A stretch of 64,000 nt of DNA. Source: Humidesulfovibrio sp. Lineage in GTDB: Bacteria > Desulfobacterota > Desulfovibrionia > Desulfovibrionales > Desulfovibrionaceae. The position numbers and the translations under genes were made by a program. The stretch is from the NCBI RefSeq assembly GCF_030689645.1, contig NZ_JAUYFU010000026.1, positions 38,515 through 102,514 of the forward strand. The letters are read 5' to 3'. Under the pieces are notes generated by a model. That model was not told where the DNA came from, did not search any database, and saw nothing but the letters and a program-made list of their open reading frames with translations. Below, piece after piece: positions 44,771 to 55,525 of the stretch (position 1 is its first letter; the number at the start of each line of letters is the position of its first letter).

Positions 44771-46233
44771 ACGGCCCGCGCTTCAATGAACTGCTGGCGA
44801 TTGTCGGCAGGGGCCTCATGGTCCGCACAGACTCCCGCCAGGTGAATCCCGGCGAGGTTTTCGTCCTTATGCCAAGCGCAGCCGTGAAATCGGACGCATT
44901 CCTGGCCGATGCCCTTTCTCGCGGAGCCGGCTGGATCGTGGTCGACCACCAGACCGCGCTGCCAGGCGACATGCAGGCCGCCCTCGTGCGCGTAGATGAC
45001 ACCGCCGAAGCCCTTGGAATGCTCGCCGGAGCGCACTTCCGCACCCGCGAGCAGGCCATGCAGGTGGTGGCCGTCACCGGCACCAACGGCAAGACCACAG
45101 TCACCTACCTCTTGGAGGGGCTGCTCTCCGCCTGCGGGCGCAAGGTCGGCGTGCTGGGAACCGTGGCCTACCAGTGGCCCGGCGTGAGCATCGATGCCAG
45201 CCTCACCACCCCCGGATGCTGGCGGCTGCACGAGCTGTTCGCTCAAATGTCCAAAGACGGCGTGGACACGGTCATCATGGAGACCAGCTCCCACGCCCTG
45301 CACCAGAAGCGCGTCGCAGGCCTTGAGTTCGACGCCGCCGTGCTGACCAACCTGACGCAGGACCACCTGGACTATCACGGCGATTTTGAGTCGTACTACC
45401 AGGCCAAGAAGCTGCTCTTCGGTTCGTACCCGCGCGATGACAAGCACAAGACCGCCAACGCAGACGACCCATACGGCCTGCGTCTGCTCAAGGAATTTCC
45501 GGACGCCCTGGGCTTCTCCCTGGGCAACGTCCAGGTGAACGGCAACCCCATGCTGCGCGGCACCCTGGTGGAGAGCACGGCCAAGGGCATGCTGCTGCGC
45601 ATGGAGTGGGAAGGCAAATGCTGGAGCCTGAATTCCGGCCTCGTCGGCGCGCACAACGCCTCGAATCTTCTTGCCGCGCAGGCTGCGGCCCTGGGCCTTG
45701 GCATGGGCCCGGCAGACATGCAGCCCCTGGCGCCCTTCACCGGCGTGCCGGGCCGCCTTGAGCGCGTTCAGAACAACCACGACCTGGACGTTTTCGTGGA
45801 CTACGCCCACACCCCGGACGCGCTCTTAAACGTGCAGCGCGCCCTGCGCGACGCAGGCTTCAAGCGGCTGGTCACGGTGTTCGGCTGCGGCGGGAACCGC
45901 GACCGGACCAAGCGCCCGCTCATGGGCCAGGCAGTGGCGAATCTTTCCGACATCTGCGTGCTCACCTCCGACAATCCACGCCATGAAGATCCGCTGGAGA
46001 TCATGGCCGATGTGCGGCCCGGACTGGCCGCCGCCAAAAGAGTTGTTGAGGATGCGGACCGCTACCAGGCCCTGGTCAAGGCCGTAAGCCTCATGCAGCC
46101 GGGCGACGCCCTGCTCATCGCGGGCAAGGGGCACGAGACCTACCAGCAGGTGGGCGACGTGAAGCTTCCGTTCTCCGACGTCGAGGCCGCCAAGCGCGCC
46201 ATCAATGAAGTCAAAGGCGGGGTGAAGGAATGA
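44767..46233 (+). CDS. murE: UDP-MurNAc-tripeptide synthetase MurE (meso-DAP type)
   Basis: 488 aa with a GTG start overlapping ftsI. The ATP-binding loop is VTGTNGKTT (from residue 103). The DNPR motif (402-405), typical of enzymes adding meso-diaminopimelate, is present. It adds the third amino acid to UDP-MurNAc-L-Ala-D-Glu in the cytoplasm. Other family blocks are ETSSHALHQKRVAGLEFD and FVDYAHTPDAL. Its stop overlaps murF by 4 bp. Confidence 0.97.
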   Translation: MNGPRFNELLAIVGRGLMVRTDSRQVNPGEVFVLMPSAAVKSDAFLADALSRGAGWIVVDHQTALPGDMQAALVRVDDTAEALGMLAGAHFRTREQAMQVVAVTGTNGKTTVTYLLEGLLSACGRKVGVLGTVAYQWPGVSIDASLTTPGCWRLHELFAQMSKDGVDTVIMETSSHALHQKRVAGLEFDAAVLTNLTQDHLDYHGDFESYYQAKKLLFGSYPRDDKHKTANADDPYGLRLLKEFPDALGFSLGNVQVNGNPMLRGTLVESTAKGMLLRMEWEGKCWSLNSGLVGAHNASNLLAAQAAALGLGMGPADMQPLAPFTGVPGRLERVQNNHDLDVFVDYAHTPDALLNVQRALRDAGFKRLVTVFGCGGNRDRTKRPLMGQAVANLSDICVLTSDNPRHEDPLEIMADVRPGLAAAKRVVEDADRYQALVKAVSLMQPGDALLIAGKGHETYQQVGDVKLPFSDVEAAKRAINEVKGGVKE

Positions 46234-47648
46234 ACCTGACCCTGCGCGACGTCATCTTGTGCCTCACGGGCATTGTGAACAACGGTCCTGACTCGGACCG
46301 CTTGGTAGCCGCCGTGCGCACGGACAGCCGCGCCGTCGTTCCAGGCGACCTCTTTTTCTGCCTCAAGGGCGAGCGCTTCGACGCCCACGACTTTGCTTCC
46401 CAGGTGTCGGATGCGGGCGCTCTTGCCATCGTGGCCAGCCGCGAGCTGCCCGGCCTCAAGTGCCCGGTCATCGTGGTGGCGGACACGGAAAAAGCCCTGG
46501 GCTGGCTGGCGCGCTTCTGGCGCGACCGCTTCGCCGCCAGCGGCGGCAAGGTTCTGGCCGTTACAGGCACGGCGGGCAAGACAACTGTAAAGGAGCTGCT
46601 GGCCCAGACTCTGGCGAGCGTGCTCCCTGTGGCCAAGAACCACAAAAATTTCAACAATCAAGTAGGCTTGCCGCTCTCAATCCTGGCCGCCACAGGTGAA
46701 GAAAAGGCCTGGGTCATGGAAGCTGGCATCAGCAAGCCCCACGACATGGACGAGCTGGGCGAGATCATCGCGCCGGACCTGGCCGTGGTGCTGAACATCG
46801 GGCCTGCGCACCTGGAAGGCCTTGGCGACCTGGCCGGCGTGGCCAAGGCCAAGGCCGCGCTCCTGAAGCACGTGAAGCCAGGCGGACTTGGCCTGAGCTG
46901 CATGGATTACCCCGAGCTCTGGACCGAGGCGCAAGCCGCTCTGCCCGGCGTGTTGGGCTTCTCCGCAAAGGACAGCTTCGCCAAATACTACGCCCGCTTT
47001 GAGGAAGCCCTTCCCGGCGGCCGCGGACTTTTCGAGATCATCGTGGACGGCCAGGCCTTCTGGGCCGAGCTGCCCGCCTGCGGCGCGCACTTTGCCGAGA
47101 ACGCCGCCGCCGTGGCCGGAGCCTGTCATCTGCTGGGCCTCTCGCCCGACCAGATCGCCAGCGGGCTGGCCGGGGCCTGCCTGCCGGACCAGCGCTTCTG
47201 CTTCGCCGAGGCCGGAGCATGGTGCGTGGTGGATGACTCATACAACGCCAACCCCCTGTCCATGCGTCGCAGCATCGAGGCCGCACGTCTCATGGCCGGC
47301 GAGGCCCCGCTGGTGCTGGTGCTGGGCGACATGAAAGAGCTGGGCGCATGCGCTGCCAAAGCCCATCAGGACCTTGGCGCGGTCATCAAGGCCGTGAAGC
47401 CCGTTGCGGTGTTCTACCAGGGCGAGTTCGCCGCCGATGTGGCGCGCAGCGCAGAAGGCGTCGCAGTGACCCCCGTCACCGAGCCGACCCAGGTGATGGC
47501 GGCCTTGGCAAAGATGCCAGCCCCGGTTGACGGCGTGCGTGGAACGCTGCTCGTCAAAGGCTCGCGCTCCTGCCACATGGAAGCCTACTCCAAGGCCCTG
47601 CTTGAGGGGCTTTCCGCAACCGCGAGCACCAACGGGGGGCAGTCATGA
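46230..47648 (+). CDS. murF: UDP-MurNAc-tripeptide-D-Ala-D-Ala ligase MurF
   Basis: 472 aa; the ATG overlaps murE as ATGA. The ATP loop is TGTAGKTT (around residues 112-118). [14 protein letters not shown] and [16 protein letters not shown] are strong MurF blocks. It adds the D-Ala-D-Ala dipeptide to complete the pentapeptide precursor. The ddl gene that makes the dipeptide is not in this cluster. It overlaps mraY by 4 bp. Confidence 0.97.
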   Translation: MNLTLRDVILCLTGIVNNGPDSDRLVAAVRTDSRAVVPGDLFFCLKGERFDAHDFASQVSDAGALAIVASRELPGLKCPVIVVADTEKALGWLARFWRDRFAASGGKVLAVTGTAGKTTVKELLAQTLASVLPVAKNHKNFNNQVGLPLSILAATGEEKAWVMEAGISKPHDMDELGEIIAPDLAVVLNIGPAHLEGLGDLAGVAKAKAALLKHVKPGGLGLSCMDYPELWTEAQAALPGVLGFSAKDSFAKYYARFEEALPGGRGLFEIIVDGQAFWAELPACGAHFAENAAAVAGACHLLGLSPDQIASGLAGACLPDQRFCFAEAGAWCVVDDSYNANPLSMRRSIEAARLMAGEAPLVLVLGDMKELGACAAKAHQDLGAVIKAVKPVAVFYQGEFAADVARSAEGVAVTPVTEPTQVMAALAKMPAPVDGVRGTLLVKGSRSCHMEAYSKALLEGLSATASTNGGQS

Positions 47649-48721
47649 TCTACTACCTGCTCGTACCCCTGGCCATCAAGTACTCGCTGTTCAATGTCTT
47701 CAGGTACATAACCTTCCGCAGCGTATACGCTCTGCTGACCGCCCTGGTGATTGCCATCATCCTGGGACCGAAGCTCATCGAGTGGCTCAAGGCCCTGCGC
47801 TGCCGTCAGCACATCCTGGAGGAAGTCACCTGCCATCAGGCCAAGGAAGGCACCCCCACCATGGGCGGCCTGCTCATCGCGGCTTCGCTCATCCCCAGCG
47901 TGCTGCTCTGGGCCGACCTGAGCAACGTTTACATCTGGCTTACGCTGCTGGTTTTTGTCGGCTTCGGCGCCGTGGGCTTCTGGGACGACTACACCAAGGT
48001 GGTCAAGAAGCAGAACAAAGGCATCTCCCCGCGCGCCAAGCTTGCCGGGCAGATCCTTGTGGCCGGTTCGGCCATCGCCCTGCTGATCTTCCAGCCCGCT
48101 TACTCCACCGTGCTGTCGGTGCCGTTCTTCAAGAACGTGCACCCGGACCTGGGACTTTTCTACCTGCCCTTCGCCGTGCTGGTGCTGGTGGCGGCCTCCA
48201 ACGCCGTGAACCTGACCGACGGCCTGGACGGCCTGGCCATCGGGCCGCTGGTGGTCAGCGCCGCCTGCTTCGCCCTGTTCATTTACGCCGCAGGCAACGC
48301 GGTCATCGCCCAGTACCTGAACATCACCCCGGTGCCGGGCGTGGGCGAGGTGACGGTGTTCTGCGGAGCCCTTGTGGGCGCGGGACTCGGGTTCCTTTGG
48401 TATAACGCTTATCCGGCCCAGGTGTTCATGGGCGACGTGGGCTCCCTGTCCCTCGGCGGCACCCTCGGATTCATCGCCGTTCTCGCCAAGCAGGAGCTCA
48501 TTCTGGCCCTGGTGGGCGGCGTGTTCGTGTTCGAAACCCTCTCGGTGATTCTGCAGGTGGGCTACTTCAAGATGTCCGGCGGCAAACGCATGTTCCGCAT
48601 GGCGCCGCTGCACCATCACTTTGAGCTTAAGGGCATACCGGAATCCAAGATCATCATCCGTTTCTGGATCCTCTCCATCCTCATGGCCCTTATGGCCCTG
48701 AGCACCCTGAAGCTTCGCTAG
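47645..48721 (+). CDS. mraY: Phospho-MurNAc-pentapeptide translocase MraY
   Basis: 358 aa with about ten membrane helices. The motifs [28 protein letters not shown] and [15 protein letters not shown] carry the conserved acidic residues for Mg2+ and the catalytic Asp. [12 protein letters not shown] is the periplasm-to-cytoplasm loop signature. It transfers phospho-MurNAc-pentapeptide to undecaprenyl phosphate, making lipid I at the inner membrane. The length is the normal one. Confidence 0.98.
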   Translation: MIYYLLVPLAIKYSLFNVFRYITFRSVYALLTALVIAIILGPKLIEWLKALRCRQHILEEVTCHQAKEGTPTMGGLLIAASLIPSVLLWADLSNVYIWLTLLVFVGFGAVGFWDDYTKVVKKQNKGISPRAKLAGQILVAGSAIALLIFQPAYSTVLSVPFFKNVHPDLGLFYLPFAVLVLVAASNAVNLTDGLDGLAIGPLVVSAACFALFIYAAGNAVIAQYLNITPVPGVGEVTVFCGALVGAGLGFLWYNAYPAQVFMGDVGSLSLGGTLGFIAVLAKQELILALVGGVFVFETLSVILQVGYFKMSGGKRMFRMAPLHHHFELKGIPESKIIIRFWILSILMALMALSTLKLR

Positions 48722-48730
48722 GTGGCCGGC

Positions 48731-50068
48731 ATGGAAAGGACAGTAGGCATCTTCCAAAGTCTAAAGATTTTTGAGAATCGACAGGCGGTTGTGGTGGGCG
48801 CGGGCGTGTCCGGCCTGGCTGCTTGCCGCTTCCTGCTCTCCCTCGGCGCGCGCGTCCGTCTCGTGGATGCCAAGGCCGATCTTCCGCAGGACGTGCTCCT
48901 GAAGGTTCATGCCGACCCGGCATCCGTGGGTTTGACCCTTGAGGCCAGAGCCCATACTCCGTCGCAGTTCGCCGATGCGGACCTCATCGTGCTCTCCCCC
49001 GGCGTGCCCGTGAAGAAACTCGCCACGGTGCTGAAGCATGTGGACCCCAAGCGTGTGGTGGCCGAGATGGAGTTCGCCTCCTGGTTCCTCAGCGAACCGG
49101 TCATCGCCATCACCGGCACCAACGGCAAGACCACCACCACAACCCTCGTGGGGCACATCCTGGAGCACGCTGGCCTGTCCACCTTTGTCGGCGGCAACAT
49201 CGGCACCCCGCTGTGCGACTACCTCATGGCCGAGAAGCGGGCCGACGTGCTGGTCATCGAAATTTCGAGCTTTCAGCTCCAGAACTGCCGCACCTTCAAG
49301 CCCCGCGTGGCCGCCCTGCTCAATTTTTCGGCCAACCATCTGGACTACCACCTGGACATGGAGGAGTACCTCCAGGCCAAGCTGCAGCTCTTCGCCTGCC
49401 AGGACCACGGCTGCCTGGCCGTGATCCCCCAGGCCCTGCGCAAGGAGCTTCTCGCCCGCGGCTTCACCAAGGCCCAGGTAGAGACTTTCAGCGCCGAGAC
49501 GCAGTTCGACTGCCCCGGCCTGCCCGGCGCGCACAACAGAGAGAACATCGCCGCTGCCTGGCGCATGGTGCGTCCCTTTGGCGTCACCGAAGACCAGGCT
49601 CGCGCGGCCATCGCGGCGTTCCATGCCCTGCCCCACCGCATCGAGCCTGTGGGCGAGGCGGGCGGCGTGCTCTTCGTCAACGATTCCAAGGCCACTACCC
49701 TCGACTCCGTGTGCGCTGCGGTGAAAAGCTACGAGCGCCCGGTTCGCCTGCTGCTCGGCGGCGTGTTCAAGGGCGGCGATGTGGCGTCCCTGCTGCCGGT
49801 TCTCGCTGGCCGCACAGCCTCCATCGGTCTCTTCGGCGCATCGCGCGAGGTGTTTGAGCCCGTGCTGGCTCCGCACTTCCCAACTAGCTGGGACCAGACC
49901 CTGGAAGCCGCAGTGCGCCGCCAGTTCGCCCAGGCCCAGCCCGGCGACGTGATCCTGCTTTCGCCCGCCACGGCCAGTTTCGACGCCTACAAGAGCTACA
50001 CCGAGCGCGGCCGCGACTTCGCCCGCGTGGCCCAGGCCCTCATGGCGGAAAGCGGGGGTGCCGGATGA
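48731..50068 (+). CDS. murD: UDP-MurNAc-L-Ala:D-Glu ligase MurD
   Basis: 445 aa. I chose the ATG at 48731, as TAGGTGG stands 5 nt before it; a GTG at 48722 directly after the mraY stop is also possible. It has an N-terminal Rossmann part (VVVGAGVSGLAACRFLLSLG), the ATP loop ITGTNGKTTTT (127-133), and NHLDYHLDMEEY followed by FVNDSKATTLDS. It adds D-Glu to UDP-MurNAc-L-Ala. It overlaps ftsW by 4 bp. Confidence 0.97.
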   Translation: MERTVGIFQSLKIFENRQAVVVGAGVSGLAACRFLLSLGARVRLVDAKADLPQDVLLKVHADPASVGLTLEARAHTPSQFADADLIVLSPGVPVKKLATVLKHVDPKRVVAEMEFASWFLSEPVIAITGTNGKTTTTTLVGHILEHAGLSTFVGGNIGTPLCDYLMAEKRADVLVIEISSFQLQNCRTFKPRVAALLNFSANHLDYHLDMEEYLQAKLQLFACQDHGCLAVIPQALRKELLARGFTKAQVETFSAETQFDCPGLPGAHNRENIAAAWRMVRPFGVTEDQARAAIAAFHALPHRIEPVGEAGGVLFVNDSKATTLDSVCAAVKSYERPVRLLLGGVFKGGDVASLLPVLAGRTASIGLFGASREVFEPVLAPHFPTSWDQTLEAAVRRQFAQAQPGDVILLSPATASFDAYKSYTERGRDFARVAQALMAESGGAG

Positions 50069-51174
50069 ACCAGAAGCGCAACTCGCAGTACTTCCCCATG
50101 GACTACTGGCTGCTCTTCTCCGCCCTGTTGCTGGCCGGACTGGGGCTGATCATGGTCTTCTCGTCTTCGGGCATCATGGCCGAGCGTTTTTATAACGACA
50201 AATATCTGTTTTTTAAGAAGCAGGCCATGTTCGCTGTCATCGGAACAGGCGTGATGATCTTCTGCGCCCGGGTGAACCGCCGCTTCTTCTACGACCTGAC
50301 CTACCTCTGGGTCTTCCTTGTGGTCGTGCTGCTGGTGCTCTGCAAAGTCCTTGGCGTGTCCATCGGCGGCAGCAAGCGTTGGATCCACATCGGGCCGTTT
50401 TCCTTGCAGCCCCTTGAGTTCGCAAAGATCGCCCTGGTGTTCTACCTGGCCTTCTTCTTCGCCAAAAAACAGGAACTGGTGCAGACAAAGACCTTCGCCG
50501 TCGGCGTCATCCCGCCGTTCCTGGTCACGGGCGTGTTGTGCTTCCTGCTTATGATCCAGCCGGACTTCGGCGGCACGGCGTTCATGTGCTTCATCCTGTT
50601 CTGCATGTGCTTCGTCGGCGGCACTCGGGTCATCTACCTTGTGGGCTCGGCCATGGGCGGCGCCTGGGCCGGTTGGATGCTCATCGCCTCCACGCCATAC
50701 CGCCTCAAGCGTTGGACGGCCTTCCTCGATCCCTTCGCCGTGGCCAAGGACGAAGGCTATCAACTTGTGCAGTCCCTGTACGCCTTCGGCTCCGGCAAGT
50801 TCTTCGGCTCCGGCCTTGGCGCAGGCAAGCAGAAGCTATTCTTCCTGCCCGAGGCGCACAACGACTTCATCATGGCCGTGGTGGGAGAAGAACTGGGGTT
50901 CTTCGGAATCTCCCTGATTTTCATGCTGGTGGCCTTTTTGCTTGTGCGGGGCTTCCGGGTGGCCTTCCTGCAGGAGGACCTGCTGGACCGCTTCACCGCC
51001 TTCGGCATGTGCGTGATCCTCGCCCTGGGCTTCTGCCTGAACCTGGCGGTGGTGCTCGGCACCGTGCCGCCCAAGGGCGTGCCCATGCCCTTCATCAGCT
51101 ACGGCGGCAGCTCGCTCATCGCCTCCTTCATCTGCGTGGGAGTGCTGCTGAACCTGTCGAGGAACCGCTCATGA
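50065..51174 (+). CDS. ftsW: Septal peptidoglycan polymerase FtsW
   Basis: 369 aa with about ten membrane helices, SEDS family. Diagnostic blocks are VFSSSGIMAERF, GGSKRWIHIGPFSLQPLEFAKIAL, PEAHNDFIMAVVGEELGF and the final MPFISYGGSSLIASFICVG. It polymerises glycan strands at the septum with FtsI. It overlaps murD and murG by 4 bp each, so the whole group is probably translated as a coupled set. Confidence 0.97.
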   Translation: MNQKRNSQYFPMDYWLLFSALLLAGLGLIMVFSSSGIMAERFYNDKYLFFKKQAMFAVIGTGVMIFCARVNRRFFYDLTYLWVFLVVVLLVLCKVLGVSIGGSKRWIHIGPFSLQPLEFAKIALVFYLAFFFAKKQELVQTKTFAVGVIPPFLVTGVLCFLLMIQPDFGGTAFMCFILFCMCFVGGTRVIYLVGSAMGGAWAGWMLIASTPYRLKRWTAFLDPFAVAKDEGYQLVQSLYAFGSGKFFGSGLGAGKQKLFFLPEAHNDFIMAVVGEELGFFGISLIFMLVAFLLVRGFRVAFLQEDLLDRFTAFGMCVILALGFCLNLAVVLGTVPPKGVPMPFISYGGSSLIASFICVGVLLNLSRNRS

Positions 51175-52262
51175 GCGCCCGGCAACATCTTTCGCGTCTG
51201 GTGGTGACAACCGGCGGCACGGGCGGACACATTTTTCCGGCCCTTTCCGTTGCTGCGGAGGTCAAGCGCCGCAACCCAGAGGCCCACGTCCTGTTCCTGG
51301 GCGCGCATGGCCCGGAAGGTGATCTGGCGCGCAAGGCCGGGCTGGACTTCCAGGCGCTGCCCGCCAGCGGCGTGCTAGGCAAGGGCGTCAAGGCCCTGCT
51401 TTCAGTCATCTGGGTCAGCAGAGGCGTCATCCTGGCCACCCGCGCCCTGCGCCGCTTCAAGCCGGAGGCCGTCATCGGGTTCGGCGGGTACGCGGGCTTC
51501 TGCCCGGTGCTGGCCGCCGCGCTCTTGCGCATCCCATCGGCGGTGCACGAGCAGAACTCCGTGCCCGGCGTCACCAATCGGGTGCTGGGCAAGCTTGTTG
51601 AGCGCGTGTTCGTGTCCTTCGACGACCGCAGCCGCAGCTTCCCGCCCGTGAAGGTGCAGCGCACCGGCAACCCCGTGCGGGCCGACATCGCCGCCATGAA
51701 GCGCGGCGAAGGGGCTGGCCGCAGAAATCTCCTGATCCTTGGCGGCAGCCAGGGCGCAAAGGCCATCAACGACGCGGTGGTGGCCGCCCTGCCGCAGCTT
51801 TTGTCCGCGCGGGTGAATCTTCTGCACCAGACCGGCGCGGCCGACGAGGCGCGCATCCGCGAGGCTTACGCCAAAGCCGGCGCAAACGCCGACTGCGTGC
51901 ACGGCTTCATCGAAGGCATGGCTGCGGCATACGGCTGGGCGGACCTGGCCCTGTGCCGCTCCGGCGCGTCCACGGTGTTCGAACTGGCGGTCACGGCAAC
52001 CCCGAGCGTGCTGGTGCCCTTTCCCTTCGCCGCCCACGACCACCAGCGCGTCAACGCCCAAAACCTGGCCAACCTGGGCGCGGCGGTGCTCATGGACCAG
52101 AAAGATCTTTCCGCCCAGTCCCTGGCCGATCTCGTGGCCGGGCTCATTGGCGACACGGCCCGGCTGGCCTCCATGAGCCGCGCGGCCAGAACCTTTGCCA
52201 GACCGGAAGCCGCGAGCCTCATCGTGGACGGCCTGGAGGAGCTCCGCCGCGAGGCGGCCTGA
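51171..52262 (+). CDS. murG: UDP-GlcNAc transferase MurG (lipid II synthase)
   Basis: 363 aa. I chose the ATG at 51171 overlapping the ftsW stop (ATGA); the frame is open further upstream, but inside ftsW. The glycine-rich motifs TTGGTGGHIFPAL, GFGGYAGFCPVLAAALL and ILGGSQGAKAIND are typical, and LCRSGASTVFELA binds the nucleotide sugar. It adds GlcNAc to lipid I at the inner face of the membrane. Confidence 0.97.
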   Translation: MSARQHLSRLVVTTGGTGGHIFPALSVAAEVKRRNPEAHVLFLGAHGPEGDLARKAGLDFQALPASGVLGKGVKALLSVIWVSRGVILATRALRRFKPEAVIGFGGYAGFCPVLAAALLRIPSAVHEQNSVPGVTNRVLGKLVERVFVSFDDRSRSFPPVKVQRTGNPVRADIAAMKRGEGAGRRNLLILGGSQGAKAINDAVVAALPQLLSARVNLLHQTGAADEARIREAYAKAGANADCVHGFIEGMAAAYGWADLALCRSGASTVFELAVTATPSVLVPFPFAAHDHQRVNAQNLANLGAAVLMDQKDLSAQSLADLVAGLIGDTARLASMSRAARTFARPEAASLIVDGLEELRREAA

Positions 52263-52292
52263 CGCCCGCGCGGAAGCAAAAAGGAAGAACGC

Positions 52293-53723
52293 ATGGATAT
52301 GACGAACGAAAAACGCATCCCGGTACCCGGACGCAGCGCAAGCCCGGCCATGTACAGCCGCGTGAGCACCGTGCATATGGTGGGCATCGGCGGCTCGGGC
52401 ATGAGCGGCATCGCAGAGGTGCTCCTGAACATGGGCTTCACCGTCACCGGCTCGGACATGTCCGCCGGTGCTGCAGTTCACCGCTTGAAGAAGCTCGGCG
52501 CGCAGGTCTTCATCGGCCACGGGGCCGAGAACATCGGCAAGGCCGACGTGGTGGTCAAGTCCACCGCCATCCAGGACACCAACCCCGAGCTGGTGCGCGC
52601 CCGCGAGATGAGCATTCCCATCATCCCGCGCGCGGAGATGCTGGCCGAGCTCATGCGCATGCGCACGGGCATCGCCGTTGCCGGAACCCACGGCAAGACC
52701 ACCACCACGTCGCTGCTCGCCACCATATTTACCGAGGCAGGCCTCGATCCCACGGTCATCATCGGCGGACGGCTGAACACGTACGGCAGCAACGCGCGCC
52801 TGGGCGAAGGCGAGTTTCTCATCGCCGAGGCAGATGAGTCAGACGGCTCATTCCTCTGCCTCTCGCCCATCATGACTGTGGTCACCAACGTGGACCGCGA
52901 CCACATGGATTTCTATGCGGATCTGGCGGCCATCGACCGCTCTTTCACCACGTTCATGAACTCCATACCCTTCTACGGGGTCAATGTGGTCTGCGGCGAC
53001 GACCCCGGCGTGCAGCGCCTGTTGCCTGCCATCAAGCGTCCCTGCCTGACCTACGGTCTTGGCGCGAAGAACCGCCTGCGCGGCGAGATCGTCACCACAG
53101 GCCTGCGCAGCATCTTCAACGTAAGCCTCGACGGCGAGCCCTGGGCCCAGGTGACTCTGGCCCATCCCGGGATTCACAACATCCTGAATTCCCTCGGCGC
53201 CATCGCCGTGGCACTGGAGGCAGGCCTGCCCAAAGACGCCATCCTGCAGGGGCTGGCCAACTTCGGCGGCGTTGGTCGCCGTTTCGAGAAGAAGGGCGAG
53301 AGAAAGGGCGTGCTGGTGGTGGACGACTACGGGCACCACCCGGCGGAGATCAAGGCCACCCTGGACACCGCCAAGGCCTGCTACCCGGACCGGAGACTGG
53401 TGGTGGCCTTCCAGCCCCACCGCTTCACGCGCACCCAGGCGCTGTTCGGTGAATTCTGCACCGCCTTCGCCCAGACGGACCTCTTGCTGCTCACCGAGAT
53501 CTACCCGGCCAGCGAGTCCCCGATCCCGGGCGTCAACGGCATGTCCCTGGCCCAGGGCATCAAGCAGGTGAGCAAGACCAAGGTGCGCTTCTTCCCGGAT
53601 TTTGCGGGCATTGAGCGCCAGTTGAAAGAGATTTTGAAGCCCGGCGACCTGTTCCTGACTTTGGGCGCGGGCAGCATCTGGAAGATCGGCGAGAACTGGC
53701 TCAACGCAACTGACGAAGAATAA
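52293..53723 (+). CDS. murC: UDP-MurNAc:L-Ala ligase MurC
   Basis: 476 aa; ATG at 52293 with AAGGAAG upstream. It has the N-terminal [15 protein letters not shown] dinucleotide loop, the ATP loop AGTHGKTTT (from residue 130) and [24 protein letters not shown] and FQPHRFTRT are MurC-specific. It starts the peptide side chain by joining L-Ala to UDP-MurNAc. It begins about 20 residues before the core, a modest extension relative to E. coli. Confidence 0.97.
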   Translation: MDMTNEKRIPVPGRSASPAMYSRVSTVHMVGIGGSGMSGIAEVLLNMGFTVTGSDMSAGAAVHRLKKLGAQVFIGHGAENIGKADVVVKSTAIQDTNPELVRAREMSIPIIPRAEMLAELMRMRTGIAVAGTHGKTTTTSLLATIFTEAGLDPTVIIGGRLNTYGSNARLGEGEFLIAEADESDGSFLCLSPIMTVVTNVDRDHMDFYADLAAIDRSFTTFMNSIPFYGVNVVCGDDPGVQRLLPAIKRPCLTYGLGAKNRLRGEIVTTGLRSIFNVSLDGEPWAQVTLAHPGIHNILNSLGAIAVALEAGLPKDAILQGLANFGGVGRRFEKKGERKGVLVVDDYGHHPAEIKATLDTAKACYPDRRLVVAFQPHRFTRTQALFGEFCTAFAQTDLLLLTEIYPASESPIPGVNGMSLAQGIKQVSKTKVRFFPDFAGIERQLKEILKPGDLFLTLGAGSIWKIGENWLNATDEE

Positions 53724-53735
53724 CGAGGCAGCCCC

Positions 53736-54623
53736 ATGACCCTGGCTTTGATCCACACCCCGCGCCTTTGCGAGCGCACCACACTTCGCCTGGGCGGCCC
53801 CGCCCTGGCCGAGGCCGTGGTGTTTGCAGAGGCCGACCTGGATCAGCTGGGCAAGGAGCTTTCCTGCCTGGGTGGCCGCCCCCTGGCGCTGGGAGCAGGC
53901 AGCAACCTCCTGGCGGCGGATGGCCCCAGCGACCTGGTCCTGGTGCGGCCCGTGAACAACGCTGTTCCGCAGGTGGTGCAGACCGGAAACTCCGCCCTGG
54001 TGCGCGTGGGCGCGGGCTTTGGCCTGCCCCGGCTTCTGGGCCTTTGCCAGCGCCTGGGCCTCAGCGGCCTTGAGGGCCTCACCGGCATTCCCGGCAAGGT
54101 CGGCGGAGCCGTGGCAATGAACGCCGGCTCCTACGGCGTGGAGACCGGATCGCTGCTCACCCGGGTGCGCCTGTGGACCCCTGAGGGCGGGCTCATCTGG
54201 CGCGAGGCCAAGGACTGCGCCTTCGGCTACAGGCATTTCGACGCAGGCCTTGGCTCGGGATTCAGCGTCATCTGGGAGGCGGAGTTCCTGCTGGCGTCCG
54301 ATGCGCCCGGAGCCATTCGCGCGCGCATGGAGGCCACCTACGCCAAGAAAAAGGCCGTGCAGCCCGTGACGGCCAGAAGCGCTGGCTGCGTGTTCAAGAA
54401 CCCGGCGGGGCTTCCCGCAGGCGCGGGCAAGCTGCTGGACGAGGCCGGAATGCGCGGGCGCGTCCTTGGCGGTATGGCCTTCTCCAGTCTGCATGCGAAT
54501 TTTCTGGTGAACCTGGGCGGGGGCACCGCAGCCCAGGCGCTGGAGCTTTTGGACCTTGGGCGCAGCGCCGTGCGCGCGCGCTTCGGCGTGGAACTGGAAA
54601 CGGAAGTGGTGGTGGTTTCATGA
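53736..54623 (+). CDS. murB: UDP-MurNAc dehydrogenase MurB
   Basis: 295 aa, short type II MurB-like length. FAD-binding blocks are RTTLRLGGPALAE, LALGAGSNLL and LTGIPGKVGGAVAMNAGSYG. Later RSAGCVFKNP supplies the catalytic Ser region and LHANFLVNLGGGTAAQ closes the substrate domain. It reduces enolpyruvyl-UDP-GlcNAc with NADPH. The murA partner is not in the window. It overlaps ftsQ by 4 bp. Confidence 0.95.
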   Translation: MTLALIHTPRLCERTTLRLGGPALAEAVVFAEADLDQLGKELSCLGGRPLALGAGSNLLAADGPSDLVLVRPVNNAVPQVVQTGNSALVRVGAGFGLPRLLGLCQRLGLSGLEGLTGIPGKVGGAVAMNAGSYGVETGSLLTRVRLWTPEGGLIWREAKDCAFGYRHFDAGLGSGFSVIWEAEFLLASDAPGAIRARMEATYAKKKAVQPVTARSAGCVFKNPAGLPAGAGKLLDEAGMRGRVLGGMAFSSLHANFLVNLGGGTAAQALELLDLGRSAVRARFGVELETEVVVVS

Positions 54624-55471
54624 GCTTACGCCCCAGCTCTCCGCAGCGCAGATCGCAGCCGGCCCGCAAGGCCCCGGTGCGCCTGAACCGGCCCCGCAAG
54701 GATGACGGCCCCTCGATGTCGCTCAATCCCAGCGGCGCGGTGAAGGGCTTCGTGCTCTTCCTGGCCTCGGTGCTGGTGCTGGGCGTGCTGGGCACAGGGC
54801 TCATCTACACCTACAGGCTCGTCACCACCACGCCGGCGCTGGGCCTCACCGAGATCAGCGTTTCCGGAAACCTGCGGCTGGCCTACGGGCAGGTGCTCGA
54901 GATCGCCGGATTGCGCCTGGGTCAGAACAGCCTGGGCGTCAACGTCACCCGCGTGGAGTCCGCCCTTTCGCAGAACCCCTGGGTGGAGTTCGTCACCGTG
55001 CGCCGCGAACTGCCGGACAAGCTGTTCATCACGCTGGTTGAGCGGCAGCCCTCCTTCTGGGTGCGCCAGGACGGCCAGCTCTACTTCGCGGATGGCGAGG
55101 GCAAAATCATCACGCAGCTCTCTCCCGGCGACTCGGCCTCATTGCCACTGCTTGAGATCGCCCCCGGCCTGGGCGACCGGCGCGAAATCGTTGCGGCCAT
55201 GGTTGCCCGCATGAACAGGCAGGACCTGCCCTTCGCCCTGGGCCAGATGGCCTGGGTGAAATTCACCGAGTCTGGGCAGGTGGAGATGTATCTGGACGCG
55301 CTGCGCATCCGTGTGCGCGCGGATCTGGCCGACTGGGAGACGCATTTCAGGCACATTGAGCTGGTTTGGCGCGACTTGAAGCTGCGCGGCGAGACCGGAC
55401 AGGTGGCCGCAATCGAGGCCAGCGCTGGTAAGATTTCTGTTGAGAAGAGGCAGAAGCCCGGGCCTTCCTGA
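54620..55471 (+). CDS. ftsQ: Cell-division protein FtsQ
   Basis: 283 aa. A long basic, Pro- and Arg-rich cytoplasmic end (about 1-35) is followed by one membrane helix (about 45-68, GFVLFLASVLVLGVLGTGLIY). A POTRA domain (LGLTEISVSGNLRLAYGQVLEIAGL) and a FtsQ beta domain (NPWVEFVTVRRELPDKLFITLVERQP) come next. FtsQ recruits FtsL and FtsB to the divisome. No ddl gene separates it from murB. Confidence 0.95.
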   Translation: MSLRPSSPQRRSQPARKAPVRLNRPRKDDGPSMSLNPSGAVKGFVLFLASVLVLGVLGTGLIYTYRLVTTTPALGLTEISVSGNLRLAYGQVLEIAGLRLGQNSLGVNVTRVESALSQNPWVEFVTVRRELPDKLFITLVERQPSFWVRQDGQLYFADGEGKIITQLSPGDSASLPLLEIAPGLGDRREIVAAMVARMNRQDLPFALGQMAWVKFTESGQVEMYLDALRIRVRADLADWETHFRHIELVWRDLKLRGETGQVAAIEASAGKISVEKRQKPGPS

Positions 55472-55525
55472 CGGGGAAGAATAGGGAAGACCCGGTATTT
55501 GGCGAGACAACCAAGGGAGGAGAAC